Shown here: positions 50,969 to 60,191 of the stretch, piece by piece
How the letters are laid out: the number at the start of each line of letters is the position of its first letter
How positions within the stretch are numbered: the stretch's first letter is position 1
Source: Neolewinella maritima
Lineage (GTDB): Bacteria > Bacteroidota > Bacteroidia > Chitinophagales > Saprospiraceae
Direction of reading: 5' to 3'
DNA: 64,000 nt
Assembly: GCF_923081025.1 (NCBI RefSeq)
Contig: NZ_CAKLPZ010000003.1
Coordinates: forward strand, 1 to 64,000
The notes under the pieces: model-generated
The model's input: the letters and a program-made list of their open reading frames with translations, nothing else
Databases searched by the model: none
Told to the model about the DNA's origin: nothing
Position numbers and translations under genes: made by a program

Positions 50969-52123
50969 ATGCCCCGTCCCCTCTCCGAAGCGCCCCACCT
51001 CAGTGGCCGTCTACCCAAGGACCACGCTGAGGTACCCATCAGTCAGGCCGATGCGCCGCCGGTGGATACGTTTGCGGTACAGCCGCGGGGCAAGGGCCGG
51101 TCGGCCAAGCTGTGGAAGCCGAAACACGTCTACTTTACCGCCGGGGCCTGGGAGGAAGCCCACGGACGGCGCATCGCCGAGCGGCTCGATGCACTGGGCC
51201 TGAACTACGAGGTGATGAAGGCCAATCGCCTGCCCAAGCTCGGCGGCTCCACTACCCGCGAAACCTACCAGAAGGCCAAGAATACCCTGGCCATCGTGAA
51301 CGCGCCGCCCAGTACGATGAAGCTCACGCCGATCCCGCCCTCGGCCGACTGGCAGTTCCACCTGGCCAAGGGCTGCCCGGCCCACTGCCAGTACTGCTAC
51401 CTGGCGGGTAGTCTGTCCGGCGCCCCCGTGACACGCGCCTACGCCAACCTGGACCAGATCCTGGAAAACAACGCCAACTTCATTGATCCCAACAAGCAGC
51501 TGACCTCCTTCGAGGCGAGCTGCTACACCGACCCCCTGGGCATCGAGCACCTGACCGGTTCCCTGAGCCGTACCATCAGCTGGTTCGGCACCCAGCCCGA
51601 CGCGCGACTGCGCTGGGTGACGAAGTACGACGACGTGAGCGCCCTGCTGGACCTGCACCACAACGGACAGACCCGCTGCCGCATCAGCCTCAACGCCGAC
51701 TGGGTGACCCGCCGCCTGGAGGGCGGTACGGCCGATCTGGAAGCGCGGCTGCAGGCCATGCGCAAGCTCGGTCAGGCGGGCTACCACGTCGGTGCCGTAC
51801 TGGCCCCCCTGATGCCCTTCGACAACTGGCAGGACGACTACACCGACCTGCTGCAGCGGCTGCGTGAGGCGCTCGACTTCGAGGTCGACCTCACCTTCGA
51901 GCTCATCACCCACCGCTTCACGCCCGGCTCCAAGCAGATCCTGCTCGACTGGTACCCCAACACGGCCCTGGACTTCGACGAAGACAAGCGCAGCAAGAAG
52001 CTTAATAAGTTCGGCAGCCACAAATTCGTGTACCAGAAGGAGCAGATGAAGGAACTGAAGGGCTGGTTCACTGAGGAGGTCGAGGCACGCTTCCCGGAGG
52101 CAGAGGTACTGTACTTCACCTGA
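50969..52123 (+). CDS. Spore-photoproduct-lyase-like radical SAM protein
   Basis: Spore photoproduct lyase repairs a thymine photodimer using a [4Fe-4S] cluster and S-adenosylmethionine. The 384-residue product (ATG 50969; an in-frame codon at 50882 is unlikely) has the CxxxCxxC motif Cys136, Cys140 and Cys143 in KGCPAHCQYCYL, preceded by the SPL-like segment VNAPPSTMKLTP, and later ITHRFTPGSKQILLDWYP, also seen in the family. The organism type is not expected to form spores; such homologues are known in non-sporulating bacteria and their substrate is unclear. It ends 5 bp before the convergent tocopherol-cyclase-like gene. Confidence 0.9.
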   Translation: MPRPLSEAPHLSGRLPKDHAEVPISQADAPPVDTFAVQPRGKGRSAKLWKPKHVYFTAGAWEEAHGRRIAERLDALGLNYEVMKANRLPKLGGSTTRETYQKAKNTLAIVNAPPSTMKLTPIPPSADWQFHLAKGCPAHCQYCYLAGSLSGAPVTRAYANLDQILENNANFIDPNKQLTSFEASCYTDPLGIEHLTGSLSRTISWFGTQPDARLRWVTKYDDVSALLDLHHNGQTRCRISLNADWVTRRLEGGTADLEARLQAMRKLGQAGYHVGAVLAPLMPFDNWQDDYTDLLQRLREALDFEVDLTFELITHRFTPGSKQILLDWYPNTALDFDEDKRSKKLNKFGSHKFVYQKEQMKELKGWFTEEVEARFPEAEVLYFT

Positions 52124-52128
52124 TCCCC

Positions 52129-53130
52129 CTAGATTCGGCGTGCAACTCCTCGACCTAGTATACCCCGTGCATTGTCGCTTACCTCCAGGCCAGCCCAGCT
52201 AGCCGTACCCCGGTACACCTCATTCCCGCCGCGCTCCAGCAATACCTCCACCTCCGCCTGTAAGCTTTCGTTGATCTTGCCCGTCATGGCCCCGGCGATG
52301 GGGCTGGCCAGGTGACCGCCCGGTGCCGGATGTCCGGTGAGGGTAAGTTGCAGGTCTTGCTTGCTGAATACCAGCCGGACGGCCTCTCCGCCTTCCCCGA
52401 AGTGGACCCGCACCTGCGCCCGCGCCCAGGTGGTGAAGACGTGGAGTTCGCCCTCCAGCAGCAGGGTGCAGAGGAAGCCGGTGAAACTGTTGCCCAGCCA
52501 CGGAATGCTGGCTACGCTGGCCATCAGACTGGCGGGCTGGGTGGTGTGACTGAGGTGGTTGCTCTGGGTCCATATCCAGGCGTCGGGGAAGCCGGTGCCC
52601 CAGTCTTTTTCGGTGTAGCCGATGCCGGAGGAGGCGTCGTAGGTGTGCTGCCCCACGCGGATCGAGCCCAGCGTGCGGTGGTGGAAGCTGACCAGTCCGT
52701 GGTAGCACTGCATGCCCGGCACGTAGCCGTACCAGCCCATTACGCCGGGGGCCGTGGCGCGCGCCGGCCAGGCCGTGGTATTTAAAAAGCGGAGATCGAG
52801 CTGGAGGTCGGGCAGATCGATTTTGAGGCGATCGGTAGCGAAAGTGTGGGGACCGAGCTGCAGGTGGAAGCGGTCCGGCGCGGGATCGAACTGGTCCACC
52901 CGGTACTCGTGGTATTCAGAGGTAGCGGCTACCCCGTTGAGCACCTGCAGAAACGCGTGCCCCTCTCCAGCCCGGTCGTAGCTGATGCCCGGGATGAAGG
53001 CGTAGGCCAGGTCATGCTCCGCGACCACCACCTTGAAGTACCAGCCTTCGAAGTAGTGTCGCTGCCGGCCCCAGCCCTGGAAGCGGGGCGGATCGAAGGT
53101 GGCGCGGCGGCGGAGCAGAAAATCGGTCAT
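52129..53130 (-). CDS. Tocopherol-cyclase-like family protein
   Basis: In plants and cyanobacteria, tocopherol cyclase closes the chromanol ring. The 333-residue product shows the family layout: RFQGWGRQRHYFEGWYFKVV near the N-terminus, YAFIPGIS, the central MGWYGYVPGMQCYHGLVSF, and GYTEKDWGTGFPDAWIWTQSNH. There is no signal peptide. In non-photosynthetic bacteria tocopherol synthesis is absent, so the substrate is probably a different lipid or quinone-like compound, or the fold has been reused as a lipid-binding protein. ATG 53130 starts at the family N-terminus; the in-frame start at 53163 adds 11 residues. Divergent from the macroglobulin gene. Confidence 0.85.
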   Translation of the reverse strand: MTDFLLRRRATFDPPRFQGWGRQRHYFEGWYFKVVVAEHDLAYAFIPGISYDRAGEGHAFLQVLNGVAATSEYHEYRVDQFDPAPDRFHLQLGPHTFATDRLKIDLPDLQLDLRFLNTTAWPARATAPGVMGWYGYVPGMQCYHGLVSFHHRTLGSIRVGQHTYDASSGIGYTEKDWGTGFPDAWIWTQSNHLSHTTQPASLMASVASIPWLGNSFTGFLCTLLLEGELHVFTTWARAQVRVHFGEGGEAVRLVFSKQDLQLTLTGHPAPGGHLASPIAGAMTGKINESLQAEVEVLLERGGNEVYRGTASWAGLEVSDNARGILGRGVARRI

Positions 53131-53263
53131 GGGGTGAAGGTCGGGAGAAAGGGGGTAGAGCAACCGGGGCAGCGGTTGGGCTTTAGGCTTTTCTTAACGC
53201 GAGCGGACTGTGCATTTCCTGTGCATAGTGCATCCACTGAGCGAAACCCCGAACTTCGCCACT

Positions 53264-56200
53264 ATGCGCTACCTGCTTTCCGTACTCCTCCTTACCCTGA
53301 CCACCGCCCTGATGGCCCAATCCTATACCGCCGGTTACGCCAAGCTCGCAGCTCACGTCGAAGCCGGCCGGTACCGGAGCGCGCTGGAAGTCGCCGACAG
53401 CATCTACGCGCAGGCCTCCGCGGCGGGGCAGTCGGACCAGATCCTGCGGGCGCTGAGCGAGCGGGTATCGCTCACGCAGGTGCTTGCCGAAGACGAGCAG
53501 CAGGACGCCCTGACCCTACTGCGCACGGCACTAGCTACGCACCGCGACGATCCGGTCGTAACCGCCCTGACCCACCTGCTGCTGGGAGAGGCCTACTTCA
53601 GCTATGCGGAACAAAATCAGTACCGGCTGCGGGAGGTGACGGAGATCGCGGGTGCGGAGGTATCGGATAGCCTGCCCCTGGCGGATTATTCCCTAGCTCA
53701 ACTCCTCGACATCGGCAGCGATCACCTATACCGGAGCCTGGCCCTGGCCCGTGCCGGACAGACCGCGCTCGGAGAAGTGCCCGCACTCATTATGGGCGGA
53801 CAGGACCGCGTGGCGGAGCTCCCCACCCTGTACGATCTGGTCGTCGGCAGGGCACTGGATCTACTCTCCAGCGGGCTCGGCTCGCTCACCGATGAGCGGC
53901 CCCTGGACGCCGCCGAGCTACTGCTGCCCGCCGCAGACTACTGCGATCTTGACCTGGCTTCCCGCTACGATACCACCCAGGCTACTCCGCGCAAGCTACT
54001 GTTGTACCAGGACTGGATCGCGTATCACCTGGACGAGGGTGGCCCCGCCCTGCTCCACGCCGACCTGGAGCGCATGAAGTACGTGCATCAGTTGGGGGCG
54101 GCGGATTCATTCTACCTCACCGCCCTGGAAGATGCCTACGCCCGCCATGCCGACTCCCCGCTGCGCGACCGCTTTCTGGTGAAGTCGGCCCGCCTGCTGC
54201 ACCGTGACGATACCCTGCTCGGCACCCGCCCCCGCGTACGCGCCCTGGCCCTACTGGATCGGGTAGGGGAGACCGATCCGGTAGCCCGGGTGGAGGCCGA
54301 CCGGCTGCGGGCCGCCATCACTGCCACGGGACTGAGCATTCAGACCCAGACCCACTATCCGCTGGGGGAGCACCTACTGGTCAGCGTGGCCTATCAGAAC
54401 GTGGACCGGCTGTTCTACCGGGTCTATACCTACGATGCTACGGTGGAGGACGAATACACGCGGTCCATCTCGGACCGGCTGGCCAGCATCCAGCAGGGCA
54501 CCCTAGCGACCAGTGGTAGCCAGCGGCTGGTGGCTAATGAAGACTACAGCCACCACATCACCGAGCTGGATCTGGACGCGCTGCCCGCCGGTGGCTACCA
54601 GCTGGTGATCACGGATGATGCGTCCTTCGACCCCGCCGTGGGCACTTTCACCGTAGCGAGTTTCCAGGTCACCGACCTGGCTACCCTGCAGTTGAACGCG
54701 GAGGGCAACCTCGTACAGGTTGTACACCGTACCACCGGCGCAGCACGCGCGGATGTTCGCGTGGAGGTGCGGCAGCTCGACCGCCGCAACCGAAGCTACC
54801 GCCAGGTCGCTACCCGCCGCACCGGTCCGGATGGCACCTTCACCCTACCCGTACCCAAGAATTATGCCCAGTACCAACTCATCCTTACCGACCCCGCTAC
54901 GGGCGACCGCCTGGTGATGGAGCAATACGCCTACCGCGATAATCAGTACACCACCCGCAACGAACACTACACCACCCTGCTTACCGACCGCTCGATCTAC
55001 CGGCCCGGTCAGCGCGTACACGTCTACGGCCTGGAGTATAAGACGGATGCAGAACGGCTACCCGCTATTCTGCCGAACAGTAAGGTCGAGGTCGTACTAC
55101 GGGATGCCAACTACCAGGAGGTGGCCCGGCAGCAGGCCACTACCGACGCCTACGGGCGCTTCAGCCTGGACTTCGAACTACCGGAGGGCGGCCTGACCGG
55201 CGTCTTCACGATCGAAACGGGCAATGGAAATACCTCGATCCGCGTCGAGGAGTACAAGCGCCCCCGCTTGCTGGTGACCCTGGACGCCCCGGCGGCTGCC
55301 GTGCCGGGAACCGCCGTGACCGTCACGGGCGAAGCACTTACCTACGCCGGTCCGGCCGTAACGGAAGCAGGAGTGAAGTACCGCGTATACCTGGAAGAGG
55401 TCCGCTGGTACTACTACCGTAGCTTTGGCGGCGGTGGAGGCGGCGGCGGCGAACGCGCACTGATCGAGAGCGGCACCACCACGACGGATAACGAAGGGGC
55501 CTTCTCCCTGACCTTCACCCCCGCCGAAGACCTCCTCCTGACCGGTAACGCCCGCTACCGCTACGTCATCGAAGCCGATGTGGCCGATCAGACCGGCGAG
55601 ACCCATATGGCCACCACCTCGGTCCGCGTACGGGGCGAGCGGCCCGCCGTGGCCGTCACTACGCTCCAGGAGAGTGTCGACCGCGGGGACAGCCTGACCA
55701 TACGCGCCCTCACCGATCAGGAGGATACCACCCTGACGATCGAGCTGCGCATCACCCCCGTCACCAAGCCCAACGCCGCGCTCCTCGAACGCGACTGGCC
55801 CATGCCGGACCGGCCGGTGATCAACCCCGCCGCCTTCGCCCGCAGCTTCCCGTACCTGGCCTACGCTGCCGTGCCGGAACTCACCGAATGGCCCACTACG
55901 GGTGCCGCCGTGTACACCGCAGCCACCACGCTCCGTCAGGGAACGGCTAGTCTGACCCTGCCCGCCGACTTCCCCGTCGGTCACTACCGCATCGACTGGA
56001 CCTACGCCGACGGCACCCCCGGCACGCCCGCTACCTTTAGTGTGTATAGTGCCGCTACCGCCGAGCTACCCGCCGGTACGCTCTACCGGTTCTCCCAGGC
56101 CACAGATAGTGTACATCCGAACGAACCCACCGAGCTCACCCTGATCTCCGCCCTCGACCTGCCCCTGGTGTTCAGTCGCTGGGAAAGCCGGGCCGGCCTA

Positions 56201-59200
56201 AGTGTGGCGCGCGATAGCACCACCGCCCGCCGGCTCACCCTACGCTATACGCCCACCGAGGCGGACCGTGGGGGGATCTACCACAGCCTGGCCTTCACCC
56301 GCCTCAACCGGGTGTTCCAGGAGACCCGCTCCCTGTCCCTGCCGTGGTACAACAAGGAGCTGCACGTCACCTACGCCACCTTCCGCAGCAAGCTCCGCCC
56401 GGGAGAGCCCGAGCAGTGGACGTTGCAGCTGCGGTCTGACGATAGTCTGCCCGCCGCCGCAGCCGCCCTGGCCACGATGTACGACGCTAGCCTGGATCAG
56501 CTCTACGCCGGTGAGGGTTGGCAGTTCTCGCCCTATCCCAGCTATGGGGGGAGTGGTCCGCTGGTCGAAAATACTAGCTTCGGTAGCCAGTCTGCGCGCT
56601 CGTTCGGCAGTCCAAGCAGTAGGTCTTCGGATACCATCCCCGATCTCCCCCGGCTGCGGCTGAGTTACGGAAACGACGCTTACGCAAGTAGAATGCTACA
56701 GGGTAAGGTTATGGGGGTAAGCATCCGAGGCCACAGTAGCGTTCGCTCCAGCGCCGCACCGGAACTGGAGGAAATGGCTTTTGCCGATTCTGACTCATCG
56801 CCTGAAGTCACCGCCGCTATCACTACCCTTGCGCCCCCGCCGCCGCCTAGCGTGATGGAGGAAAACGCTGCTACCCCTCAGCCTCCCATCGACATCCGCA
56901 CCAACCTTCAGGAAACCGCCTTCTGGCTCCCCGAGCTTACGGCCGGACCGGACGGTAGCCTACAGGTCAGCTTCACGAGTCCGGAAGCCCTGACGGCCTG
57001 GAAGTTTCGCCTCTTTGCCCACGACAAGGCCCTGAACTACACCATCAGTCAGCGCGAGATCGTCACCCAGAAGGAGCTCATGGTACTGCCCAATGTCCCC
57101 CGCTTCCTCCGTGAGGGCGACCGCATGGAGCTCACCGCCAAGGTCTCCAACCTGAGCGATCAGGAGCTGCCCGTCACCGTCACGCTCGAGCTGTTCGATC
57201 CCGTCACCCTGCAAGTCCTCGGTGCCGAGCAGCTCCAGACACTGACGGGCGGGGCCGCAGGTGCGAATGCACTCTCGCAGGAGGTAGCCCTTACCGCCGG
57301 CACCTCTACTACCGTCCGCTTCCCCCTCAGTATCCCCGATGGTGCCTCGCTCGATGGTCCCCTGGGCTACCGCGTGATCGCCCGCAGTGCGGACTTCAGC
57401 GACGGGGAGGAGAACGTCGTGCCCGTACTCTCCGACCGCACGCTGATTACTGTCTCCCAGCCCTTCTACCTCAAGCGTGGGGAAAACAAGTCCGTGACCC
57501 TGCCCGGTCTGGCCGATCTGTCAGCCCAGGCGTCCATCCGCACCCCCATCTCCTATACTTTGCAGGCCACCACCAACCCCGCCTGGCTGGCCCTCAAGGC
57601 GCTGCCCTACCTGATGGAGTACCCCTACGACTGCACCGAGCAGCTCGCCAACCGCTACTTCGCCAATCAGCTGGCCTACCAGACCGTCTCGACCAAGCCC
57701 GTACTGGAGCAGGTCTTTCGCCAGTGGCAGGCCGACTCCACCGCCCTGCTCAGCGAACTGGAGAAGAACCAGGACCTCAAGAACGCCCTGCTTACCGAGA
57801 CCCCCTGGGTCCGCGAAGCCGAGTCCGAAGCCGCCCAGCGGGCCCGTATCGGCGAGCTCTTCCAGCTCAAGCGACTCGCCAGGGAGCAAACCAAAACCCT
57901 GGCCAAACTGGCCGCCCGGCAGGAATGCGACGGTGCGTACAGCTGGTTCCCCGGCGGACCCTCCAACCGCTACATGACCCAGTATGTAGTAGAGACGATC
58001 GCCCGCATGCAGCAGCTCGGCGTCATCGATCAGACCCAGCAGGCTACCGTGAAGCAGATCACCACGGCAGCCATCGACTACCTGGATCGGGAGCTGGCCG
58101 CAGACTACCGTCGCCTGTTCGCCGAGACTCGGGATTCTGCAGACTTACGCGACGCCTACCAGCCCACTGCCCTGCAGCTGCACTATCTCTACGCCCGCAC
58201 GCAGCTCGTATCCGCCCCGCCCGTGGACGGCGAGGCCTTCGACTTCTTCCGGGAGCGGGCCTATGCTAGCTGGACGGAATATGGGCTGTACGAGCAGGCG
58301 TTGATTGCGCTGACCGCTGCCTCCCTCTCCCCCAGCCCCTCTCCAGGGGAGAGGGGAGGCGCTGTCGCGCAAGCGATCATCGCGTCGCTGCGCGAGCGCG
58401 CCCTACACAGCGACGAGTTCGGGATGTACTGGAAGTACGCCCAGGGCTACCGCTGGAATAAGCTGCCCATCGAGACCCACACCCGCCTCCTGGAAGCCTT
58501 CCGCACGATCGACCCCCGACAAGACGAGCTGGATAATATGCGCCTCTGGCTACTCAGTAACAAACGGACCAACGCCTGGCCCACCACCAAAGCCACTGCC
58601 GCGGCCGTCTACGCCATCCTGAGCGGTGGAGCGGAGTACACCGTCGAGCAATCGGCCAGGCCGCTGGAAGCCAGCTGGTCTGGCCGCTCCGGGAAAGAAC
58701 TCGGCACACGCGTCCGCGCACTACAGGAAAGCGCGGAGGCTGCTACCGGTGCCTTCACCCTGCGCGTACCCGGCACCGAAGTAACCCCTGATCTAGCCAC
58801 CGTACAACTAAAGAACCCCGGCAACGACCTGGTCTGGGGCGGCGTCTTCTGGCAGTACACCGACGTGGCCGCACGCGTAAACGCCAACAGCGACGGCCCC
58901 CTTAGCCTGGAGCGTACCCTCTACAAAAAGGTAGGCGACCGGCTCCAACCCATCTCCGCATCCGCCCCGCTACACCCCGGCGACCGCATCACCGTGCGGC
59001 TCACGATCCGCAGCGACCGCGCCATGGACTACGTGCACGTCAAGGACCGCCGCGCCGCCACCTTCGAACCCGTCGACGTCCTCTCCGGCTACCAGCGGCA
59101 GGGTGGACTGGGCTACTACTTCGCCCCCGGCGACCTGGCCACCAACTTCTTCATCGACCACCTCCCGAAGGGCACCTACGTCCTGGAGTACGACCTCTTC

Positions 59201-59305
59201 GCTACCTATACGGGGGAGTTCAGCAACGGGCTGGGCCGGGTGCAGTGCTTGTATGCGCCTGAGTTTGGGGGGAATAGCTCCGGAAGCCGGATTTCTGTGG
59301 AGTAG
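53264..59305 (+). CDS. Alpha-2-macroglobulin family protein with thioester motif
   Basis: Bacterial alpha-2-macroglobulins trap proteases that attack the envelope. This 2013-residue protein starts at ATG 53264 with a signal peptide (LLSVLLLTLTTALMA-Q); no lipobox is seen. Macroglobulin-like beta-domains follow (DRSIYRPGQRVHVYGLEY, VEEYKRPRLLVTL). A flexible Ser/Pro-rich stretch at about 1085-1210 may be the bait region and contains LQGKVMGVSIRG, which resembles a TonB-receptor plug. The A2M domain begins near 1216 (LQETAFWLPELTAG). The thioester motif CTEQ (Cys1457 to Gln1460 in YPYDCTEQ) is followed by the alpha-helical thioester domain and a receptor-like C-terminus. A poly-Gly run lies near 722-730, and an SPSPGERGG insertion near 1690 comes from a palindromic element. 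No PBP1C partner is adjacent. Confidence 0.95.
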   Translation: MRYLLSVLLLTLTTALMAQSYTAGYAKLAAHVEAGRYRSALEVADSIYAQASAAGQSDQILRALSERVSLTQVLAEDEQQDALTLLRTALATHRDDPVVTALTHLLLGEAYFSYAEQNQYRLREVTEIAGAEVSDSLPLADYSLAQLLDIGSDHLYRSLALARAGQTALGEVPALIMGGQDRVAELPTLYDLVVGRALDLLSSGLGSLTDERPLDAAELLLPAADYCDLDLASRYDTTQATPRKLLLYQDWIAYHLDEGGPALLHADLERMKYVHQLGAADSFYLTALEDAYARHADSPLRDRFLVKSARLLHRDDTLLGTRPRVRALALLDRVGETDPVARVEADRLRAAITATGLSIQTQTHYPLGEHLLVSVAYQNVDRLFYRVYTYDATVEDEYTRSISDRLASIQQGTLATSGSQRLVANEDYSHHITELDLDALPAGGYQLVITDDASFDPAVGTFTVASFQVTDLATLQLNAEGNLVQVVHRTTGAARADVRVEVRQLDRRNRSYRQVATRRTGPDGTFTLPVPKNYAQYQLILTDPATGDRLVMEQYAYRDNQYTTRNEHYTTLLTDRSIYRPGQRVHVYGLEYKTDAERLPAILPNSKVEVVLRDANYQEVARQQATTDAYGRFSLDFELPEGGLTGVFTIETGNGNTSIRVEEYKRPRLLVTLDAPAAAVPGTAVTVTGEALTYAGPAVTEAGVKYRVYLEEVRWYYYRSFGGGGGGGGERALIESGTTTTDNEGAFSLTFTPAEDLLLTGNARYRYVIEADVADQTGETHMATTSVRVRGERPAVAVTTLQESVDRGDSLTIRALTDQEDTTLTIELRITPVTKPNAALLERDWPMPDRPVINPAAFARSFPYLAYAAVPELTEWPTTGAAVYTAATTLRQGTASLTLPADFPVGHYRIDWTYADGTPGTPATFSVYSAATAELPAGTLYRFSQATDSVHPNEPTELTLISALDLPLVFSRWESRAGLSVARDSTTARRLTLRYTPTEADRGGIYHSLAFTRLNRVFQETRSLSLPWYNKELHVTYATFRSKLRPGEPEQWTLQLRSDDSLPAAAAALATMYDASLDQLYAGEGWQFSPYPSYGGSGPLVENTSFGSQSARSFGSPSSRSSDTIPDLPRLRLSYGNDAYASRMLQGKVMGVSIRGHSSVRSSAAPELEEMAFADSDSSPEVTAAITTLAPPPPPSVMEENAATPQPPIDIRTNLQETAFWLPELTAGPDGSLQVSFTSPEALTAWKFRLFAHDKALNYTISQREIVTQKELMVLPNVPRFLREGDRMELTAKVSNLSDQELPVTVTLELFDPVTLQVLGAEQLQTLTGGAAGANALSQEVALTAGTSTTVRFPLSIPDGASLDGPLGYRVIARSADFSDGEENVVPVLSDRTLITVSQPFYLKRGENKSVTLPGLADLSAQASIRTPISYTLQATTNPAWLALKALPYLMEYPYDCTEQLANRYFANQLAYQTVSTKPVLEQVFRQWQADSTALLSELEKNQDLKNALLTETPWVREAESEAAQRARIGELFQLKRLAREQTKTLAKLAARQECDGAYSWFPGGPSNRYMTQYVVETIARMQQLGVIDQTQQATVKQITTAAIDYLDRELAADYRRLFAETRDSADLRDAYQPTALQLHYLYARTQLVSAPPVDGEAFDFFRERAYASWTEYGLYEQALIALTAASLSPSPSPGERGGAVAQAIIASLRERALHSDEFGMYWKYAQGYRWNKLPIETHTRLLEAFRTIDPRQDELDNMRLWLLSNKRTNAWPTTKATAAAVYAILSGGAEYTVEQSARPLEASWSGRSGKELGTRVRALQESAEAATGAFTLRVPGTEVTPDLATVQLKNPGNDLVWGGVFWQYTDVAARVNANSDGPLSLERTLYKKVGDRLQPISASAPLHPGDRITVRLTIRSDRAMDYVHVKDRRAATFEPVDVLSGYQRQGGLGYYFAPGDLATNFFIDHLPKGTYVLEYDLFATYTGEFSNGLGRVQCLYAPEFGGNSSGSRISVE
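58324..58360. repeat. REP-like CT/GA palindrome inserted in frame in the macroglobulin gene
   Basis: CCCCTCTCC at 58337-58345 pairs with GGAGAGGGG at 58349-58357, in a 37-bp purine/pyrimidine-asymmetric block. It encodes the low-complexity SLSPSPSPGERGG, which is out of character with the flanking helical thioester-domain sequence, so it looks like an inserted dispersed repeat that preserved the reading frame. Confidence 0.55.
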
Positions 59306-59465
59306 ACGTCGGCTTTGCCGAAGGTAGACCGCTCGCTGGCGCGTTCGGGGTAGACCGCTAAAGCGGAGTAGAGCTGCCGCATGGCTATGACGTCGGCTTC
59401 TACTCCGCTTTAGCGGTCTACCGGGCCGACGCGATAGCGTGCCCTCTACCCCAGCGAAGCTGGGT
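59306..59465. repeat. Cluster of REP-like palindromes between macroglobulin and lytT-like genes
   Basis: A 23-bp inverted repeat pairs 59349-59371 (GGTAGACCGCTAAAGCGGAG...) with 59400-59422, around a 28-base loop. Each arm itself contains the palindrome CCGCT-AA-AGCGG. Further partial copies of the GTAGACC/GGTCTAC core occur at about 59324 and 59449-59470. The array fills the gap between two convergent genes and probably also ends transcription from both. Confidence 0.7.
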
Positions 59466-60191
59466 CTACAACTTCAGCTTCTCAATCCGCTCAGCCAGTA
59501 CCTCCCGGTAGCTCTTGCCCACGGGGAGGGTAGTGATCTTGCCCTTTTCCTTCACTTCCACCATATTGCCCTGTAGGGCTTCGATGCGCTCCAGGTTGAC
59601 GATGTAGCTGCGGTGGATGCGCTGGAAGTCGCTGGTGGGCAGCTTGGCTTCGAGCGACTTCATGGTCTGCAGGGTGATGACGCGGTCGTTGGGCAGGCGG
59701 ATGATAACGTAGTCCTTGAGGCCCTCGATGTAGACGATCTCGTCGATGTTGACGCGCACGAGCTTCTTGTCGGCCTTGACGAAGAAGTAGCCGGGGCCGC
59801 CGTCCTCCACGGGCAGAGCCTTGGCCTTCTGCTGAAGCTCCGCCTGCTCTACGGCGCGGTTGCAGGCCTGCAGGAAGCGGTCCATGCTGATGGGCTTGAC
59901 CAGGTAGTCCAGGGCATTGAGCTCGAAGCCATCCAGGGCATAGTTGGGGTAGGCCGTAGTGAAGATGGTGACCGGCGGATCGGTCAGGCCGCGCAGGAAG
60001 TCGGTACCCGTAAGCTGCGGCATGTTGATGTCCAGGAACATCAGGTCCACATCCTCCTTCTGCAGCACGTCGTTGGCCTCGAAGGCATTGGCACACTTAG
60101 CGACCAGCTCGATCTCGGGAATACGCTCGAGGTAGGTCTCCAGGATATCCTGGGCTAGGGGTTCGTCGTCGACGATTATGGCGTTGATCAT
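59466..60191 (-). CDS. LytTR-family response regulator
   Basis: Cytoplasmic transcription factor of a two-component system, 241 residues. The receiver domain (1-120) has acidic residues Asp8-Asp9, the phosphoacceptor Asp54 in MFLDINMP, Thr78/Thr79 and Lys99 in YLVKPIS. The LytTR DNA-binding domain (about 140-235) has FVKADKKLVRVNIDEIVYIEGLKDYVII and the FQRIHRSYIVNLERI block. Its partner is the LytS-like kinase encoded upstream on the same strand, but the two are separated by a 317-bp repeat-rich spacer instead of being adjacent. Confidence 0.95.
   Translation of the reverse strand: MINAIIVDDEPLAQDILETYLERIPEIELVAKCANAFEANDVLQKEDVDLMFLDINMPQLTGTDFLRGLTDPPVTIFTTAYPNYALDGFELNALDYLVKPISMDRFLQACNRAVEQAELQQKAKALPVEDGGPGYFFVKADKKLVRVNIDEIVYIEGLKDYVIIRLPNDRVITLQTMKSLEAKLPTSDFQRIHRSYIVNLERIEALQGNMVEVKEKGKITTLPVGKSYREVLAERIEKLKL

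Noticed and set aside
55428-55455. Poly-glycine (GGN) tract in the macroglobulin as a phase-variation site
   Set aside because: The tract consists of mixed GGC/GGT/GGA codons rather than a homopolymer, so slippage would occur in triplets without switching the frame.
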